From positions 28,801,385 through 28,865,384 of the forward strand of contig CM070594.1 in assembly GCA_036346395.1 (NCBI GenBank): 64,000 bases of DNA, in the 5' to 3' direction. This DNA is from Hsuehochloa calcarea. Lineage: Eukaryota; Streptophyta; Magnoliopsida; Poales; Poaceae. The notes under the pieces are model-generated. The model saw nothing but the letters and a program-made list of their open reading frames with translations. It was not told the origin of the DNA and made no database searches. This document shows positions 34,011 to 45,860 of the stretch, in pieces. Every line of letters starts with the position of its first letter. Position 1 is the first letter of the stretch. The translations under genes were made by a program, and so were the position numbers.

Positions 34011-35335
34011 CTAAACTAGAACGCTGCCTAGATCCACCAAAAGAGTCAAAAAAAAGTTCTCTACGAACCTAGGCCTATGTCTAGCAGAAAAGATAGGCTG
34101 CCTGGCTCTAGAGACTATAGCAGGTGAAGGAACTCCTCTAATGGTTCTCAAAGCACTCATCCTCTTCTTTCTCTCAATCTTGGCTCTACGGAAGCAAAAC
34201 TCAACAATGTGGTCATCTTTCTTGCAGAAGGTGCAATGGTACTTGACCTTTTGAGGGGTCTGACCTAATGAAGCAGAAGCACCTGTCTTGCTAGACAGAG
34301 TTTGGGCAAAACCTGCAGATCTAAAGACAACCTTAGATGGCTCAGGGGGTTCTACCTCAAACAGGCCACTCTCAACAACTTTCACAATCTTAGGTGAATG
34401 GTTCTTGGAATGTTGTAGGGAATTAAAAACTAGGCCACTATTCTTCACACCCACTTTAGATTGGTCAAGAATCATGTTGAGTTTCTTCTTCCCACTAGCA
34501 AATCTCTCAAGAGTCACTTTGAGCTATTCGTTCTCTTTGGCTAGATTCTCACCTATAGCACACTTTCTTGACTTGATTACCTCATCATACTTATTCTTAA
34601 GAAGGGTTACTTCAACTTTTAATGCCTCATAAGACACACAATAGGAATCCCTAATCCTATTCAACTGCTCCTTAAATTTGTTTCTAAAAGCCTCTTGTAT
34701 CTTATTTACAATTGTCCCAACTTCAGTACACAAGACACAACAAGTAGAGTCAATAACTTTCTTGGATGCAGTAATGGTCATGGATTTTTTAATTTTAGCT
34801 TTTTCTTCTAGTGTCTTGTTTAGAGTTTCATTTTCAATTGTGAGCTTAGGACAATTCTCACAAGATGCAGATTTAGAGTAAAGAACCATTTCTGTCATCT
34901 CTTTCATTTTAATACTATTATTCTCACAATGAGAGCCAGTGTGACTAGCATCAAATTTCTACAATTCTTTCATAGCGCTATCTAATTTTAATTCAAGCAA
35001 AGCACAATTTGAGCAAGATAAAGAGATAGCATCTACAACAGTCACATCAAGAGCAGTGGCATTCATGCAAGCAGGACTAGACTTGAGAGATTCTAGTTCA
35101 TCAAGAGCATCTTTTAATTGATTCGCAACAGAGGAATGAGCAGATCTTAGACTTGTCAATTCATTAAGCAAGTTAGTGCAGGAATCACAAATATCATCAG
35201 GATTAATGGATTTGAGCCAAACAACTTCTAGGTTCAAGTTATCAATCATAGTGTCATGTTTCTTAATCAATTTAGCCTACTTTTTCAGTTTTTGTTCAGC
35301 AAGGACCAAAGCACGTTTCATATCGGCAGGTGAAG
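34011..35335 (-). pseudogene. Copia A gag extension (coiled, CxxC-rich), 3' part of gag
   Basis: Three near-contiguous open pieces on the minus strand: 35270-34959, 34907-34524 and 34517-34011. They are rich in Leu, Lys, Glu and Asn in heptad-like order, with CDSC, CSNC, CENC and CCVLC motifs, then a Cys/His finger CTFCKKDDHIVEFC (C-x2-C-x4-H-x4-C, about 34240-34199) and a basic tail. The upstream end (35335) is the exact insertion point of gypsy D; the preceding gag sequence is at 53653 and above. Confidence 0.82.
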
Positions 35336-36432
35336 TGATGAGGACATCCCAACCTTCAATGACCATGCTACAGAAGATCATCTCCGCGACCAAGATATTC
35401 TCAAGGACAAACAATATCAAGGACCAATCACGAGAAGACGTGCTAAAAAAATACTTGATCAGGTGAACGCTAACTTAGAACTTATTCGGATCTCAATAAC
35501 TTAGTAGTGCTTCCAATGTCCTCTTCTTTGATTGAACTCGGTGCATTGGAGAGGAACAAGGAGGTCGAAAAACCAATGAGTTTTGCAATCATTATCTGCA
35601 TGAATTATAATGTTTCCAGCCAGCATACACCAGAGCACTGGATAGTTTGTCAAGTCTATTTTCCTACGCTTCAAACCGTGCATTATTTGGAGTTGTGTAA
35701 TGAAAGTTATGATCATTTTAGTAACAGCTGCACATGCTGAAAAATGCTGCGCGAAAACTGAAGTCTTCTTAAGTGCTTGCACACCAGCCTGGAACGTTTC
35801 ACTATGCCTATCCTATATGGATGGAAAGATAATCAAGTCTATTTTCACCTCCAACAAGCGGTTCGTCATTTGGACTTCGAGGAGAGAGTTATTGCTATTT
35901 TACTAAAGACTGCGCAGAAGTTGAGCAGACGCGAGAAACCGAGAAGACTCCTTGAATGCTTCAACCAGTTGGCCTTCCACCTTCCAAACGTGGTGACTTA
36001 TGTTCATACCCAGCTAGGAGGGTTGTTCCTAGTATATATACCCCCTACTCCCATCCATGGAGGTACTTTTGATATTTCAACAAACCGATATATGAAATTG
36101 CAGCAAGGCTGCTGAGTTCCTTGCTCCTTTTGCTCTTGTGAGTTCTCTTGGATTTGCAAGAAGATTCCTCTGGGATCCCCTAATTCGTGCTCTACGCTCC
36201 GGCGTTTTGTGTGGGTTAGTTCGGATTGTGGTTCTGCGATTGTTCGGATAGCGGTCGGAATCCGAAGGTTTGGATCGTCTCTCCCAGCGCTTGTCGCATC
36301 CAACCTTGGCGAGTTAAAGCTAGTTACCCTTTTCCGCTACTCACAACTAGTTATCCCACGTCCACAAAGAAGATTCGCTTTGTTCTTCAACCTCGCCGTG
36401 AAGATCGGGCCACCCCTAGCGTGTACGCATCA
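35336..36432 (+). repeat. 5' LTR of gypsy D
   Basis: 1,097 bp, TGATGAGGACATCC...TACGCATCA. TATATATA box at 36033-36040 followed by a CCCCCTACTCC transcript start. Differs from the 3' LTR mostly by short indels and a few substitutions. Confidence 0.93.
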
Positions 36433-36434
36433 TT

Positions 36435-36446
36435 TGGTATCGAGCT
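36435..36446 (+). other. Primer-binding site of gypsy D
   Basis: TGGTATCGAGC two bases after the LTR; the initiator-Met-tRNA complement TGGTATCAGAGC minus one A, the same change as in copia C. Confidence 0.75.
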
Positions 36447-37076
36447 TTCGTTGTCACGGTAGGTTTCCATTCACAAATTAGCCTTTTAGTGCATCACTTT
36501 TTCTTGTGTTGATATTATTTGATTTCTACCCTAAAAGTCGGATCAAAAACAAAAATTACCAAACCTTTGTTTAGTCTTGTTAATCTTGTGCCGCTCGTGC
36601 TCATCTTGTTTCTAGTCACCATCGATATCTTGCACCGTGTTTGTTTTAGTAGTTAAGCTTGTTGCTTAGTATCAAAAAAAGAGAAAGAAAAAGAGAACAC
36701 AAAAAAAGAGAAAGAAAAAGAGAATACAAAAAAGAGAAGAAGAAAGCGAAAGGGTTGTGTTGCGGTTGTCAAAATTGCAAGATTCAAATTCTTGCATTGA
36801 ATTTTTTCGTGTTTTGGACCGGTGACATTCACGTATCCGTTGTGTGGTTTACTGACACTTGATCGATACTACAACCCTCCTTGTTTAGCTCACCAAGCCC
36901 CACTAAAACCCGAAGCGGTTGTTTCGATTCGTGTCCTTCCAATCGCTTGACCACATCAATGTCTTGCCACTCTTGCACTCTTGTCATCCATTGAGAACGC
37001 ATAAGAACATTGGTGAGTAAGAGGTGAGGTTGTGTGATTCCACAAATATTACCTATTCCACTTTCTCTTCGCTAAC
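36447..37076 (+). other. Gypsy D leader with purine-rich tandem repeat
   Basis: Untranslated leader between the primer site and gag. 36672-36742 is a purine run with about 2.5 copies of an AAAAAAAGAGAAAGAAAAAG unit. The leader ends at the gag ATG (37077). Confidence 0.7.
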
Positions 37077-39433
37077 ATGGCGAGTTCCAACGAAAGTGTA
37101 CATGGGGAAAATCATGAAGGAGATGAACAACCAGTCCACGAGCCGAGATGCAACAATTCGTGATCCGGTTCGGGCCATGGGACGGATGCTCAATGAACGC
37201 TTTCCGTCGCTAGTGGTGGGGTCTCGTCAACCTAACCCTCTTGTTGATCAAGGTGAAGCGATGAGAACTCGATGGGGCTGCTAATAATGGCGGCTTCCAC
37301 GACCAAAGAAGATCTTGGTCGGGGTGATGGGCGAGGCGGTGCCCATCGTGGCGGCGCACCGCACATATTCTGCAAAGATGGGGCATGATATACTCTGTTG
37401 TCCGATCTTTCGGTGAGAGGGTAAATTCGATTGGATGATGGTCAACTCTCACGATCCGAGCTACGAACGCGACCGCACGAACCAAGCAATCGTTGAACTA
37501 ACCACCAAGTCGTTATCAACCGTGCCAAAGACCGGTTGACTGATCACGAGGATCAATTCATGCAAGCAATCGAAGAACAAGCAAGAGCGAGGTAAAAGCA
37601 ATCTGAATTGCAAATATATGATTGAGTTCGGAAGGTGGGATTCCGCAGAGGTCCTTTACGGTTGGTCTAGTCGACACAAGCGAAGAACGAGTTTTCACAA
37701 TGGAGAAACTAATCAAACGAAATCCAAGTTCTAGAAAAAGGAGATGGCGGCTCCTATATAGGAGACGGCCGGGGGTGGCGACGTGAAGTGGGCGCGCGCC
37801 CTAGGGTTACAAGGCCCATGGGCCCAAGTGGAGGTGACGCAACACCGTTTGACTCGGACTTAGAAATAGATGTGGACTCTTTTGATGATTATGGCCGACT
37901 CGGATGGAGTTTGATGATGATCTTGGATCCGTTGGAAAGTAGACTTGATAAGCTTTCCATGAAGTCTAGAATCACCCCAAGCGGAGTCCGTATGAAGAAG
38001 TTCTGACTGTTTGAACTTAGTACTATCGCGGCATCCGAATTCGAATCGAGCAGCCCAACTCGAACTCTTGCTTGACACGGACACAAAGTGACGTGGTGAC
38101 CTTCATTATGTCTTCCATGCATGTCCATGACTCCAAAAGCCTCTCCTTGATCTGTTCCCATGTTCCTAAGTACAATTAAATCACTTGCATTAGGTAGCGG
38201 TTTATTCTCGGTAATATATAAACATAGGAGCGAATTCACGATAATTAAGTTGGCGAGCACGAGCTCGGGTAAGAGGTCCTTGTAGTGGATGAGTTGTATG
38301 TGTAGGTGCGGCTGTATCCATAGTAGGGATGTCCTCATCAGGGGAGGTGCTCACGGTCGTGGTTTTGGCCACCGTGTGCGCTTCAACGACCAATATGTGC
38401 ATGACGGTCGCGGTATGGAGAAGAATATGATGACAACGATGAAGCTTTGCGGATCATGATGGCTACGGACAAGATCCACCCCACATCGTGGTGCTGCCCA
38501 TGGTGAGGAGGGGACAACATAGAGTCGCCGTGAAAGGGATGATCCGGATAATATTGCTCGGATCAAGTTGGCGTCCCTAAATTCAAGGGAATAGAAGACC
38601 ACGATGCTTATCTTGATTGGGAAGAACAATGTGATCATTTTTCGTATCCATAATCTCTCCGATCAAAGGCGGTAAATCTTGCCTTAGTTGAATTCTCGTG
38701 TTATGCTCTCACTTGGTGGAATCAAATGCAACAAAATCAGCTACAATCGGGCGTGGTCATATCAATACTTGGGCTGAAATGAAGCAAGTGATGAGAAGGC
38801 GCTTTGTGCCTTCAAGCTACCAACATGACCTTCGCAATAGGTTGCAAGCGTTAAGACAAGGGTCTAAAGCGGTGAGCAGTACTATAAAGAAATGGAATTA
38901 CTCTTGATCCGTGTTGGGATTTGAGAGGATCTTTGAATCCAAGATGGCAAGATTTTGCATGGTCTAAATAATGAAATTTCAGGTTTTGTTGAGATGTTTC
39001 CTTATAACAATCTGCAAGATCTTGTTGCCGAGCTATGCGCGGAGAGAAAGATTCGACAAGAAGGGCGTGGTCGATCTTTTGGGAACCGTTCTTTTCACTC
39101 CATGGCGTCGCCAACAGTGAGTACATCCTCTGTGGGTCGTCGTTCTCAAGGTGCCCCTTCGAGGCGTCTCCATCTACTCCTGCCGCCAAGCCTACACCCT
39201 CGTCGGCTTCTTCACTGCGGGACACCAAGATAATCGACGCTCTAGTGGAAAAATAGGAGCATCATCTTCCACATCGACAGCAGCAACCACATCTCGCAGC
39301 CGCGAAATTAAGTGCCATAAGTGCCAAGGGCGTGGGCACATTGCCTCTGAGTGCCCTAGCAGAAGAAACTTGCTTGTTAATAAACAAGGAGAATGGGAAT
39401 CGAGAGTGAGCGAGGGAGGATGGGCTACTTGAA
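37077..39433 (+). pseudogene. Gypsy D gag (split by an LTR insertion), with zinc knuckle
   Basis: ATG 37077 (MASSNESVHGENHEGDEQ), broken after 29 codons. The N-terminal part continues in shifted frames to 37385. After the inserted LTR it resumes with an Arg/Gly-rich stretch and the retrotransposon gag core: IPKFKGIEDHDAYLDWEEQC (about 38575-38635), LALVEFSCYALTWWNQM, then WAEMKQVMRRRFVPSSYQ (38770-38825) and LRNRLQALRQGSKAV. The CCHC knuckle KCHKCQGRGHIASECPS is at about 39310-39360. Several frame shifts; not translatable as read. Confidence 0.85.
37386..38340 (-). mobile_element. LTR insertion in gypsy D gag
   Basis: About 955 bp, TGATATACTCTG...GTCCTCATCA, with the same TGAT/ATCA ends and shared internal words as the solo LTR at 28449-29044. 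TATATAGG on the minus strand (near 37757) indicates minus orientation. Flanks are GGGCA (37381-37385) and GGGGA (38341-38345), a one-mismatch target duplication. gag homology stops and restarts at these points. No internal domain, so a solo LTR. Confidence 0.72.
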
Positions 39434-40084
39434 GAAGCATCGGATGATGATGGTATTCGGTGATGATGGAGACAACAATTGTTTTATCTCTCGACGTGTG
39501 CTTAGTGTTAATGTTGTGAAAGGAGAAAATGGTCAGCGACATAACCTATTTCACACTCGAGGCACCATCATGAGCAAGGTATGCAGCATTATTGTTGATA
39601 ATGGTAGCTGCAATAACATTGCAAGTCTAGAATTGGTAGAACGAATGGGACTAAAACTACAACGTCATCCTGCCCCATATAAGATGCAATGGCTCAATGA
39701 TTGTGGAGCACTGCGAGTGAACAACATTGTGACCGTCCAATTCTCAATTGGAAAATACCAAGATCAGGTGGAGTGTGATGTGGTTCCAATGCAAGCATGC
39801 CAGTTACTTTTGGAGCGACCTTGGTTATATGATCGTGATGTTGATTAGTTCTTAGAGCCAATACCCTTGTTTTTATGTATAAAGGGGCGTATCACTTTGC
39901 TTCCTTTAACACCGAGGAGATAATGAAGGATGAACTGAAAAAGAAACAGCGAGAGAGTGAGAAACACTTGAGTGAGAACCACAAACATAGTGAGCGAGTG
40001 CAACCAAAACCAAATCAATCTCCACAGCCGCAAAATACCAATACACGGGGAAAAGAGGGATTAGTGATGATGGCTAGGAAAGGG
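39434..40084 (+). pseudogene. Gypsy D protease and start of RT linker
   Basis: Open from 39393 to 39848. The retropepsin-like segment CSIIVDNGSCNNIAS (about 39580-39620) has DNGS where active proteases have DSGA/DTGA, as is common in this clade. Then VECDVVPMQACQLLLERPWL. After a break near 39848 the linker LKKKQRESEKHLSENHK runs to GLVMMARKG, where element F interrupts at 40084. The protein sequence resumes at 49854 with DIKELREPNAMF, confirming the join. Confidence 0.85.
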
Positions 40085-42452
40085 TGTAATATTCTGAAAA
40101 TAATAATAATAACAATAATAATAATAAATCAATTAGTTAAAGAATTTAGGGCTTGTGCGTAATTAAAGAATTTAGTATATGTGGAAATAGGATAATTCAG
40201 AGTTTTTATGAGCTATATAAATAGGTGGTGGGTTTTCTAGAAACCCTAATAGTTTTTCTATTCCACTCTGCCTTGACCAATTGCCTTATTTCTTTGTGCC
40301 CCTACCGCCTTGATTTCTTTCCCACAGGATCTTGTCTTTGTCTTTGCGAAGACTCTTCTTATTGGCGTCTTTGCTCTATTTGCTGCCATTGGATCGCCCA
40401 AGCCGCTATGTATTGCGCTAAGCCGAGCATTGTCTTATTTCTTATTTCTTTGTCTTGCCGATCTGGCTGCGTTTTCTTCTCCTGCGTGGTCTTATTGGGC
40501 AATTTCTTTGTCATTCCGAACTGCTTGCGTGGAGTCTTGTTCTTCTTCTTCTTATTTAGTGCCGCTTGATTAGCATCTTATTCTTCTTTGTGCTCTCTGC
40601 TGCGTTACTGCTTTGGTTGCCGCTGCTGTGTGCCGTGTTCTGCTTCTTTGCATTCTTTGAGTTCGGTAGGCCGAGTGCGCTTCTTTGCGTGGAAATAACG
40701 CCGAGCCGAAGCTCTTGCGCGTGGAGGTTAGATTGTTTTCATGCGAACCTTGGTTAGTTTCGGTGGTTAATTACATTGGCAATAGAGAGGTTTTAGAATT
40801 TTCTAATCGAGGGGACGACTATTAGATCTGTTTAGCACTGTTTAGCCTGCTGTCCGTTGTACGATTTATTCGGGTACCTTAATGGCGGATTTTGGAAATC
40901 TCATCTACTAGTTAATTGTAGATAATTTCGATATCTTTCTATAGCATATTTTATCATGTCAATCGGACAAGTATAATTCGAGCTATGATTTTTGGAAGAC
41001 TGCTGTTTTTACGGTTGTCGTCTTTCGGCGCTGTTTTGGTAGACTGTAGAGTAAAAATAGTAAATAGCTTAATTAGAGTTTTTGATCTACATGAAAGTTG
41101 TAGATAATTGTCCAATGGTTCTGTAGAATCTGAGAACGCGAATTTTGGTTGAGTAAATCAAAAGATATGAATTTAGTAAGACCGCTGTTCCGAAGCGGAC
41201 AGATCGGCTTTCTGGGCTAAATACGGAGGGTTAGATGATTTAATTAGAAGACTTTGTAATCTAAGAAAATGTGGATAATTTTATGAAGAATCCAGAATGG
41301 GGTGGTTTGTGGTGATCGGACTTTTGAGTCAAAAGTTACGTTCATTTTAGTAACAGGACAGCAACGGGTAACTATTCGATGCCGGGTAGCGTGGTATATT
41401 TGGGGGCGTGTAGGGCGATGTCGATTGATTGCTATTCTTGTTGCTGTAATTTGTATTGAAGTTGGTGTATTTAATATAGGAGAGGCGTCGTGCTTGTTGC
41501 CATCTTCTAGCCAAATCGTGCGTCGCAACTAGTAAAGGCAAGTGCATGGTAGACAGCGATCAATGATCGATCACTGTTTTCTTTATCTTCTATTACCATT
41601 ATTGTTGTGCTTTTATTTTGTTTAATTGCAAACAAGTAATTGGTATGTTTATCTCGTTGTTGACAAGCATGATGAAAAGTTGGATATGATGTTTATGATG
41701 GAGTTTGCATTTTCATACATAAGCATCTTTGCATATGAGCAGGTGATCATGAATGATCACAACTCCACGGAGTGGAGGAGGTCCCGATCCTTTTGGAGGA
41801 GCGGGCTTGAGAGTGAATGTTGTGTGAGCATTCACTCATGCTATCTGCGTATCTGTGAAAGAAGTGCATGTGGACATGTAGATTAGATTTGCATTGATAC
41901 ATGAGATTATTGGATGTGAATCAAAGAGAAGATAACTGCATGAGTATATTAATGGGAGTGCATGTGATGATAATGAAGTTATTGAATGCTTTGTTGATTT
42001 ATTATTGTTCGTTGTTTATGGATGTGTTTCTTTGAGTCGTGGACTCACCCTTGCTCTATTGTTGTCTTTAGGTGATCTTGAGGATGCCAGTGGCGAGAGC
42101 GAGTAGAGCACATGGACCACTTATGATCATTTACCTTCATAATCTTTTCATTCAGAATTGGTTTACTCCTGGACATGTTAGAGGTTGAATAAAGTTTAGG
42201 ACATCGTTTGGACTAGACTATTTGCTTTATTAATTTGGATTCATTGGTTGATGCTATTTTGGACTGTTTACCTGGTTTTATTCCCCTTGCTTATTGATTA
42301 TCGTTGGATCCATAATTATACATGTTCTTTAGTGATCCATTGATATGATTATCGTTGTTTCCTTGCTGTAAATTTTATAGTGTGTCGTTATTTATTAGTA
42401 AAGAGAGTAGTGTGGTGGCATTCTAGGCTCAGTGTTGGGCTGGGGTGTTACA
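40085..42452 (+). repeat. 5' LTR of gypsy F
   Basis: 2,368 bp. It starts with TGTAATATTCTGAAAATAAT and a short TAA-rich microsatellite (40098-40128). TATA box TATATAAATA at 40214-40223. 40276-40743 differs strongly from the 3' LTR by many small indels, while the remaining 1.7 kb is nearly identical. Ends GGGTGTTACA at 42452. Confidence 0.94.
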
Positions 42453-42454
42453 GT

Positions 42455-42466
42455 TGGTATCAGAGC
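42455..42466 (+). other. Primer-binding site of gypsy F
   Basis: TGGTATCAGAGC two bases after the LTR end, an exact complement of the initiator Met tRNA 3' end. Confidence 0.9.
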
Positions 42467-42712
42467 GGGCTTTAGATCCGTGGTGAATAGATTAACAACT
42501 TAGGTAAACTAAAATTGTTAAAATTTGTTTTAGTTTGGTAAATCAACTAAAATATGCTAATGGTTAACTAACCTAAAATTTGACACACTAGTGCACTGAT
42601 GAGGTTAGAGAGAGTGCGAATATAGTTTTACGCTTAGTTATGTTGTTTATTGATGGATGATTTTATTTTGACCTTTGAGCTCATGGTGTATTGTTGATTG
42701 TGGTTGATAGCT

Positions 42713-43760
42713 ATGCCGGGGGTAGAGGGCGTGGTCGTGGTGGCCGATGCGTGGAGGTCGGGCCCGAGCGAGGTTCAGTGGAGCCACCTCCTGTGTGAGA
42801 TGAGTCGATGGTGAGGGGTTCTTTGTTGACCCGCCTCGGTTGGGGCCCAAGATGAGACCCCGCTTTCTTTGAGAGAGTTGGTGGGAGAGATCCGTGCTCT
42901 TCGTCCAGCGGCGCGGCGGCTCTATTCTTCGCGGCATCTGTTGTTGCTCTGTCGCACATCCACGATGCACTGAGCGCGATGACACTTCGAGTGGATGGGG
43001 TTGAGGTTGGATCCGTTTGTGATTTGGGCACACCGGTCCAAGCGTGATGGACCGGTTGCGCTATATGGAGAGGCGATTTGGAGCTTTGGAGATGTCTTCA
43101 CATCGGAGGTCCGTTTGTAGCCTTTCACCAAAGACAGCGGATATTTGGTGGGAGGCGTGTTGTCTTGAGGACCGCCACTCAAGGGCCGATCACTTGGGAG
43201 GACTTTGTTGATCGGTTCAAGGAAAGTTCTACCCTATTCTTTTGTTGAGAAGATGGAGGTTGCCTTGGCGACCTTTGCTCGAGGAAGATGTCTATTCTTG
43301 AGTATGAGGCCGAGTTCAACAACTTGGTTCGCCGTCCCTTGATGGCGAATGATGATCTTGAGAGCCAAGAGGTTCCGTCGGGTCTCAATTCGAGTCTGCG
43401 GCATGTGTTGGGAGCTACTCCACTCTGTGACTCTGACTCTGTTGTGGAGCAAGCTCGAGGCATGGAGTTGGAGATGCAGACTCACAAAGGCGACAAGCCT
43501 CGGTGGGTCGTAGTTTCGTGGTGACGGAAGAGGAGCTCTAGTGAGGAAGTGGGTGCATTCTCACACACCTTTCAAGAAATTCAAGGGAGGACCGCGATCT
43601 TTCGTGTCTAGCGATCGAGGCCGTTCTCTTCTTGGCGCCTCGTCCTTTGCGGTACTCGGCTCTTCGTCTGTCCCGAGGCGGGGCATGCTTTGCTTTAAGT
43701 GCGGTGATGGACACCGCCGCTGAAAGTGCACTTGGACGGGTGATTGCCGTCGGTGTGGCG
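42713..43760 (+). pseudogene. Gypsy F gag (frameshifted) with zinc knuckle
   Basis: Starts at ATG 42713 with a Gly/Arg-rich stretch typical of Tekay gag. Readable pieces: WEDFVDRF-like (about 43195), MSILEYEAEFNNLVRR (43288-43335), and the zinc knuckle CFKCGDGHRR-KC (about 43690-43730) containing a stop. Frame breaks occur every 100-300 bp. GC content and CG-rich words are higher than in the neighbouring elements. Confidence 0.8.
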
Positions 43761-44620
43761 GCCGGGTCACAAGGAGCGGGTGTGTCGCGTAACCCGCTAA
43801 GCGTGATCAAGTGGAGCTGTGCCATCTTCTTCTTGATGGGTCTGCTCGAGGATCTTTCGGATGATGGCTCGCTCCTCGGCGATGCCATTTCCTTGACTTG
43901 GGCGCCTCGGTAGGGTACTCTCGGCGGCCGCCACCTTCAGCACCGCTTGGGTTGCACGACCGGCTTTACCGCACCGCCACAGCAGATTGTTGGGGCTCGC
44001 CCGCCCGCGTCGTCTTCTTCGCCATGGCGCCACAGAGTGTACGCCATGCCTACAGTGAGTCCGCAGTCGTCTGACGTGGTGGCAGTACTTTGCTTGTGGA
44101 TTCATTTGATGCTTTAGTCCTTTTTGATTCGGGGCTACCTTTTCGTTTGTTTCGACGGCGTTTGCTAGGAGAGCGAACTTGAGTATCTGATGGATTTCTC
44201 GTCGGTGTTTGTTAGTTCTCCGGGGTATTATTGCTAGTTCTCTTGTTTGTCTGGGTGTTCTATTGTCATTGATGGAGAGGAGTTCACGGCGAATTTGATA
44301 GTTATACAAATGGAGCCGTTCGATGTTATCTTGGGTATGGATTGGTTGCACTCTTATCGAGCCGTGATATCTTGTTTACGTAGAAACGATCTCGTGCGAG
44401 ACCTCGTGCAGGAGACTTTGACTTTTCAAGGAGTGCGCCTCGCGCTCTCTTTCGATATTAGTTTGGATCTGTTCCGGGTCGTAGCGATGGCGGACTTCTT
44501 TTAGCTCTTCTTTGAAACCGAGTGTGGCCGCAGATTGAGGAGATTTCGGTGGTCGGTGATTACCCGATGTGTTCCCGGTGAGCTTAGGGTTTGCCACTGC
44601 GCGAGGCGTGGAGTTTCGTA
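43761..44620 (+). pseudogene. Gypsy F protease
   Basis: A LFDSGAT-like active site is readable near 44128-44150 across a frame break, followed by SFVS-like and NLSI-like residues. At 44247-44400 comes IVIDGEEFTANLIVIQMEPFDVILGMDWL, the conserved end of chromovirus protease (ILGMDWL). Then a degraded linker to RT. Confidence 0.8.
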
Positions 44621-45860
44621 TTGATCTTGTTCGAATTTTCGTCCCATCTCGATGTCTCCATATCGATTAGCACGTCCGTTTCGGGACGAGTTGAAGAAGC
44701 AATTGGATGAGTTGTTGGCTAAAGGTTTGATCGGCGTAGTGTATCGCCATGGGAGCTCTGTTCTATTCATCGAGAAGAAGGATGGGAGTTGGCGTATGTG
44801 TATTGATTACCGTGCGCTTAATGCGGTCACAATCAAGAACAAATATCCATTGCCCGCATTGAGGACTTGTTTGATCGGTTGAATGGAGCTCGGTGTTCTC
44901 AAGATTGATCTCGATCGGTATAATCAAATCCGGTGCGTGAGCGAGGATGTAGAGAAGATCTTTCTCCACGGTATGGGCATTATGAGTATAAAGTTATGTC
45001 TTTTGGATTGACTAATGCACTGCCATTTTATGGAGACCATGAACAACATGTTACACGAGTATCTAGATGACTTCGTGGTGGTGTTCATTGATGATATTCT
45101 TATCTATTCCAAGACTAATGAGGATCATGAGCGTCACTTGAGGCTAGTCTTAAAGACTTTGAGAGAACACAAGTTCTATGCTAAGTTGAAGAAGTGTGAG
45201 TTCTGGATTTCAGAAGTGGGTTTTCTGGGTCATGTGATTAACCCTCAGGGCATTGCTGTTGATCCTAGCAAGGTCTCCACAGTGGTGGATTGGAAGAGGC
45301 CGACTAGTGTGAAGGAGGTGAGGAGTTTCTTGGGATTGGCTGGATATTATCGGCGTTTTGTGCAGGATTTCTCTATCATCGCCAAACCGATGTCTCAGCT
45401 TACTCAGAAAGGTGTGAGATTCCAGTGGACCGATGAGTGTGGCCTTGATTTACGCATTTTGAAGGACAGGTTGGTGACCTCTCCTATTCTCACTCTTCCG
45501 AGCCGAAAGCGGTTCCTGATCTTTTCAGATCGTCACGAGTGGGTCTTGGTGTGTTCTCATGCAAGGCGGTAAGGTGATTGCTTATCGTCGAGGCAGTTAA
45601 AGAAGCACGAGCGAATTATCCACTCATGATTTGGAGTTAGTCTGCGGTTGTTTTTGCTCTCAAGATTTGGAGGCATTATCTATACGGCGAGCCTGTGATA
45701 TTTTCACAGATCACAAGAGTCTCAAGTATATCTTCACTCAGAAGGATCTGAATTTGAGGCAAAGGAGGTGGTTGGAATTGATCAAGTATTATGATCTTAC
45801 TATTCAGTATCATCCAGGCAAGGCCAATGTTGTTGCTGATGCTCTTAGTCGCAAGGCGAC
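44621..45860 (+). pseudogene. Gypsy F reverse transcriptase and RNase H
   Basis: RT fingers and palm: MSPYRLARPFRDELKKQLDEL (44652) and MCIDYRALNAVTIKNKYPLP (about 44795-44855), then frame breaks. At 45015-45572 an open stretch holds the catalytic FIDD (in VVVFIDDILIYSK, about 45078-45115), KKCEFWISEVGFLGHVI, VRSFLGLAGYYRRFV and the start of RNase H. RNase H continues after a break at 45575-45700 (IFTDHKSLKYIF, LRQRRWLELIKYYD, GKANVVADALSRK at about 45815-45855). Active-site residues visible, frames not continuous. Confidence 0.9.

Noticed and set aside
35501..36115. Frames of 68-112 codons repeated at 52703-53180
   Set aside because: They are the two LTRs of gypsy D, not a duplicated gene.
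40225..40757. Cys/Phe/Leu-rich frames that look like membrane proteins
   Set aside because: They fall in the T/C-rich part of the F LTR; the partner LTR (47613-48057) does not keep them.
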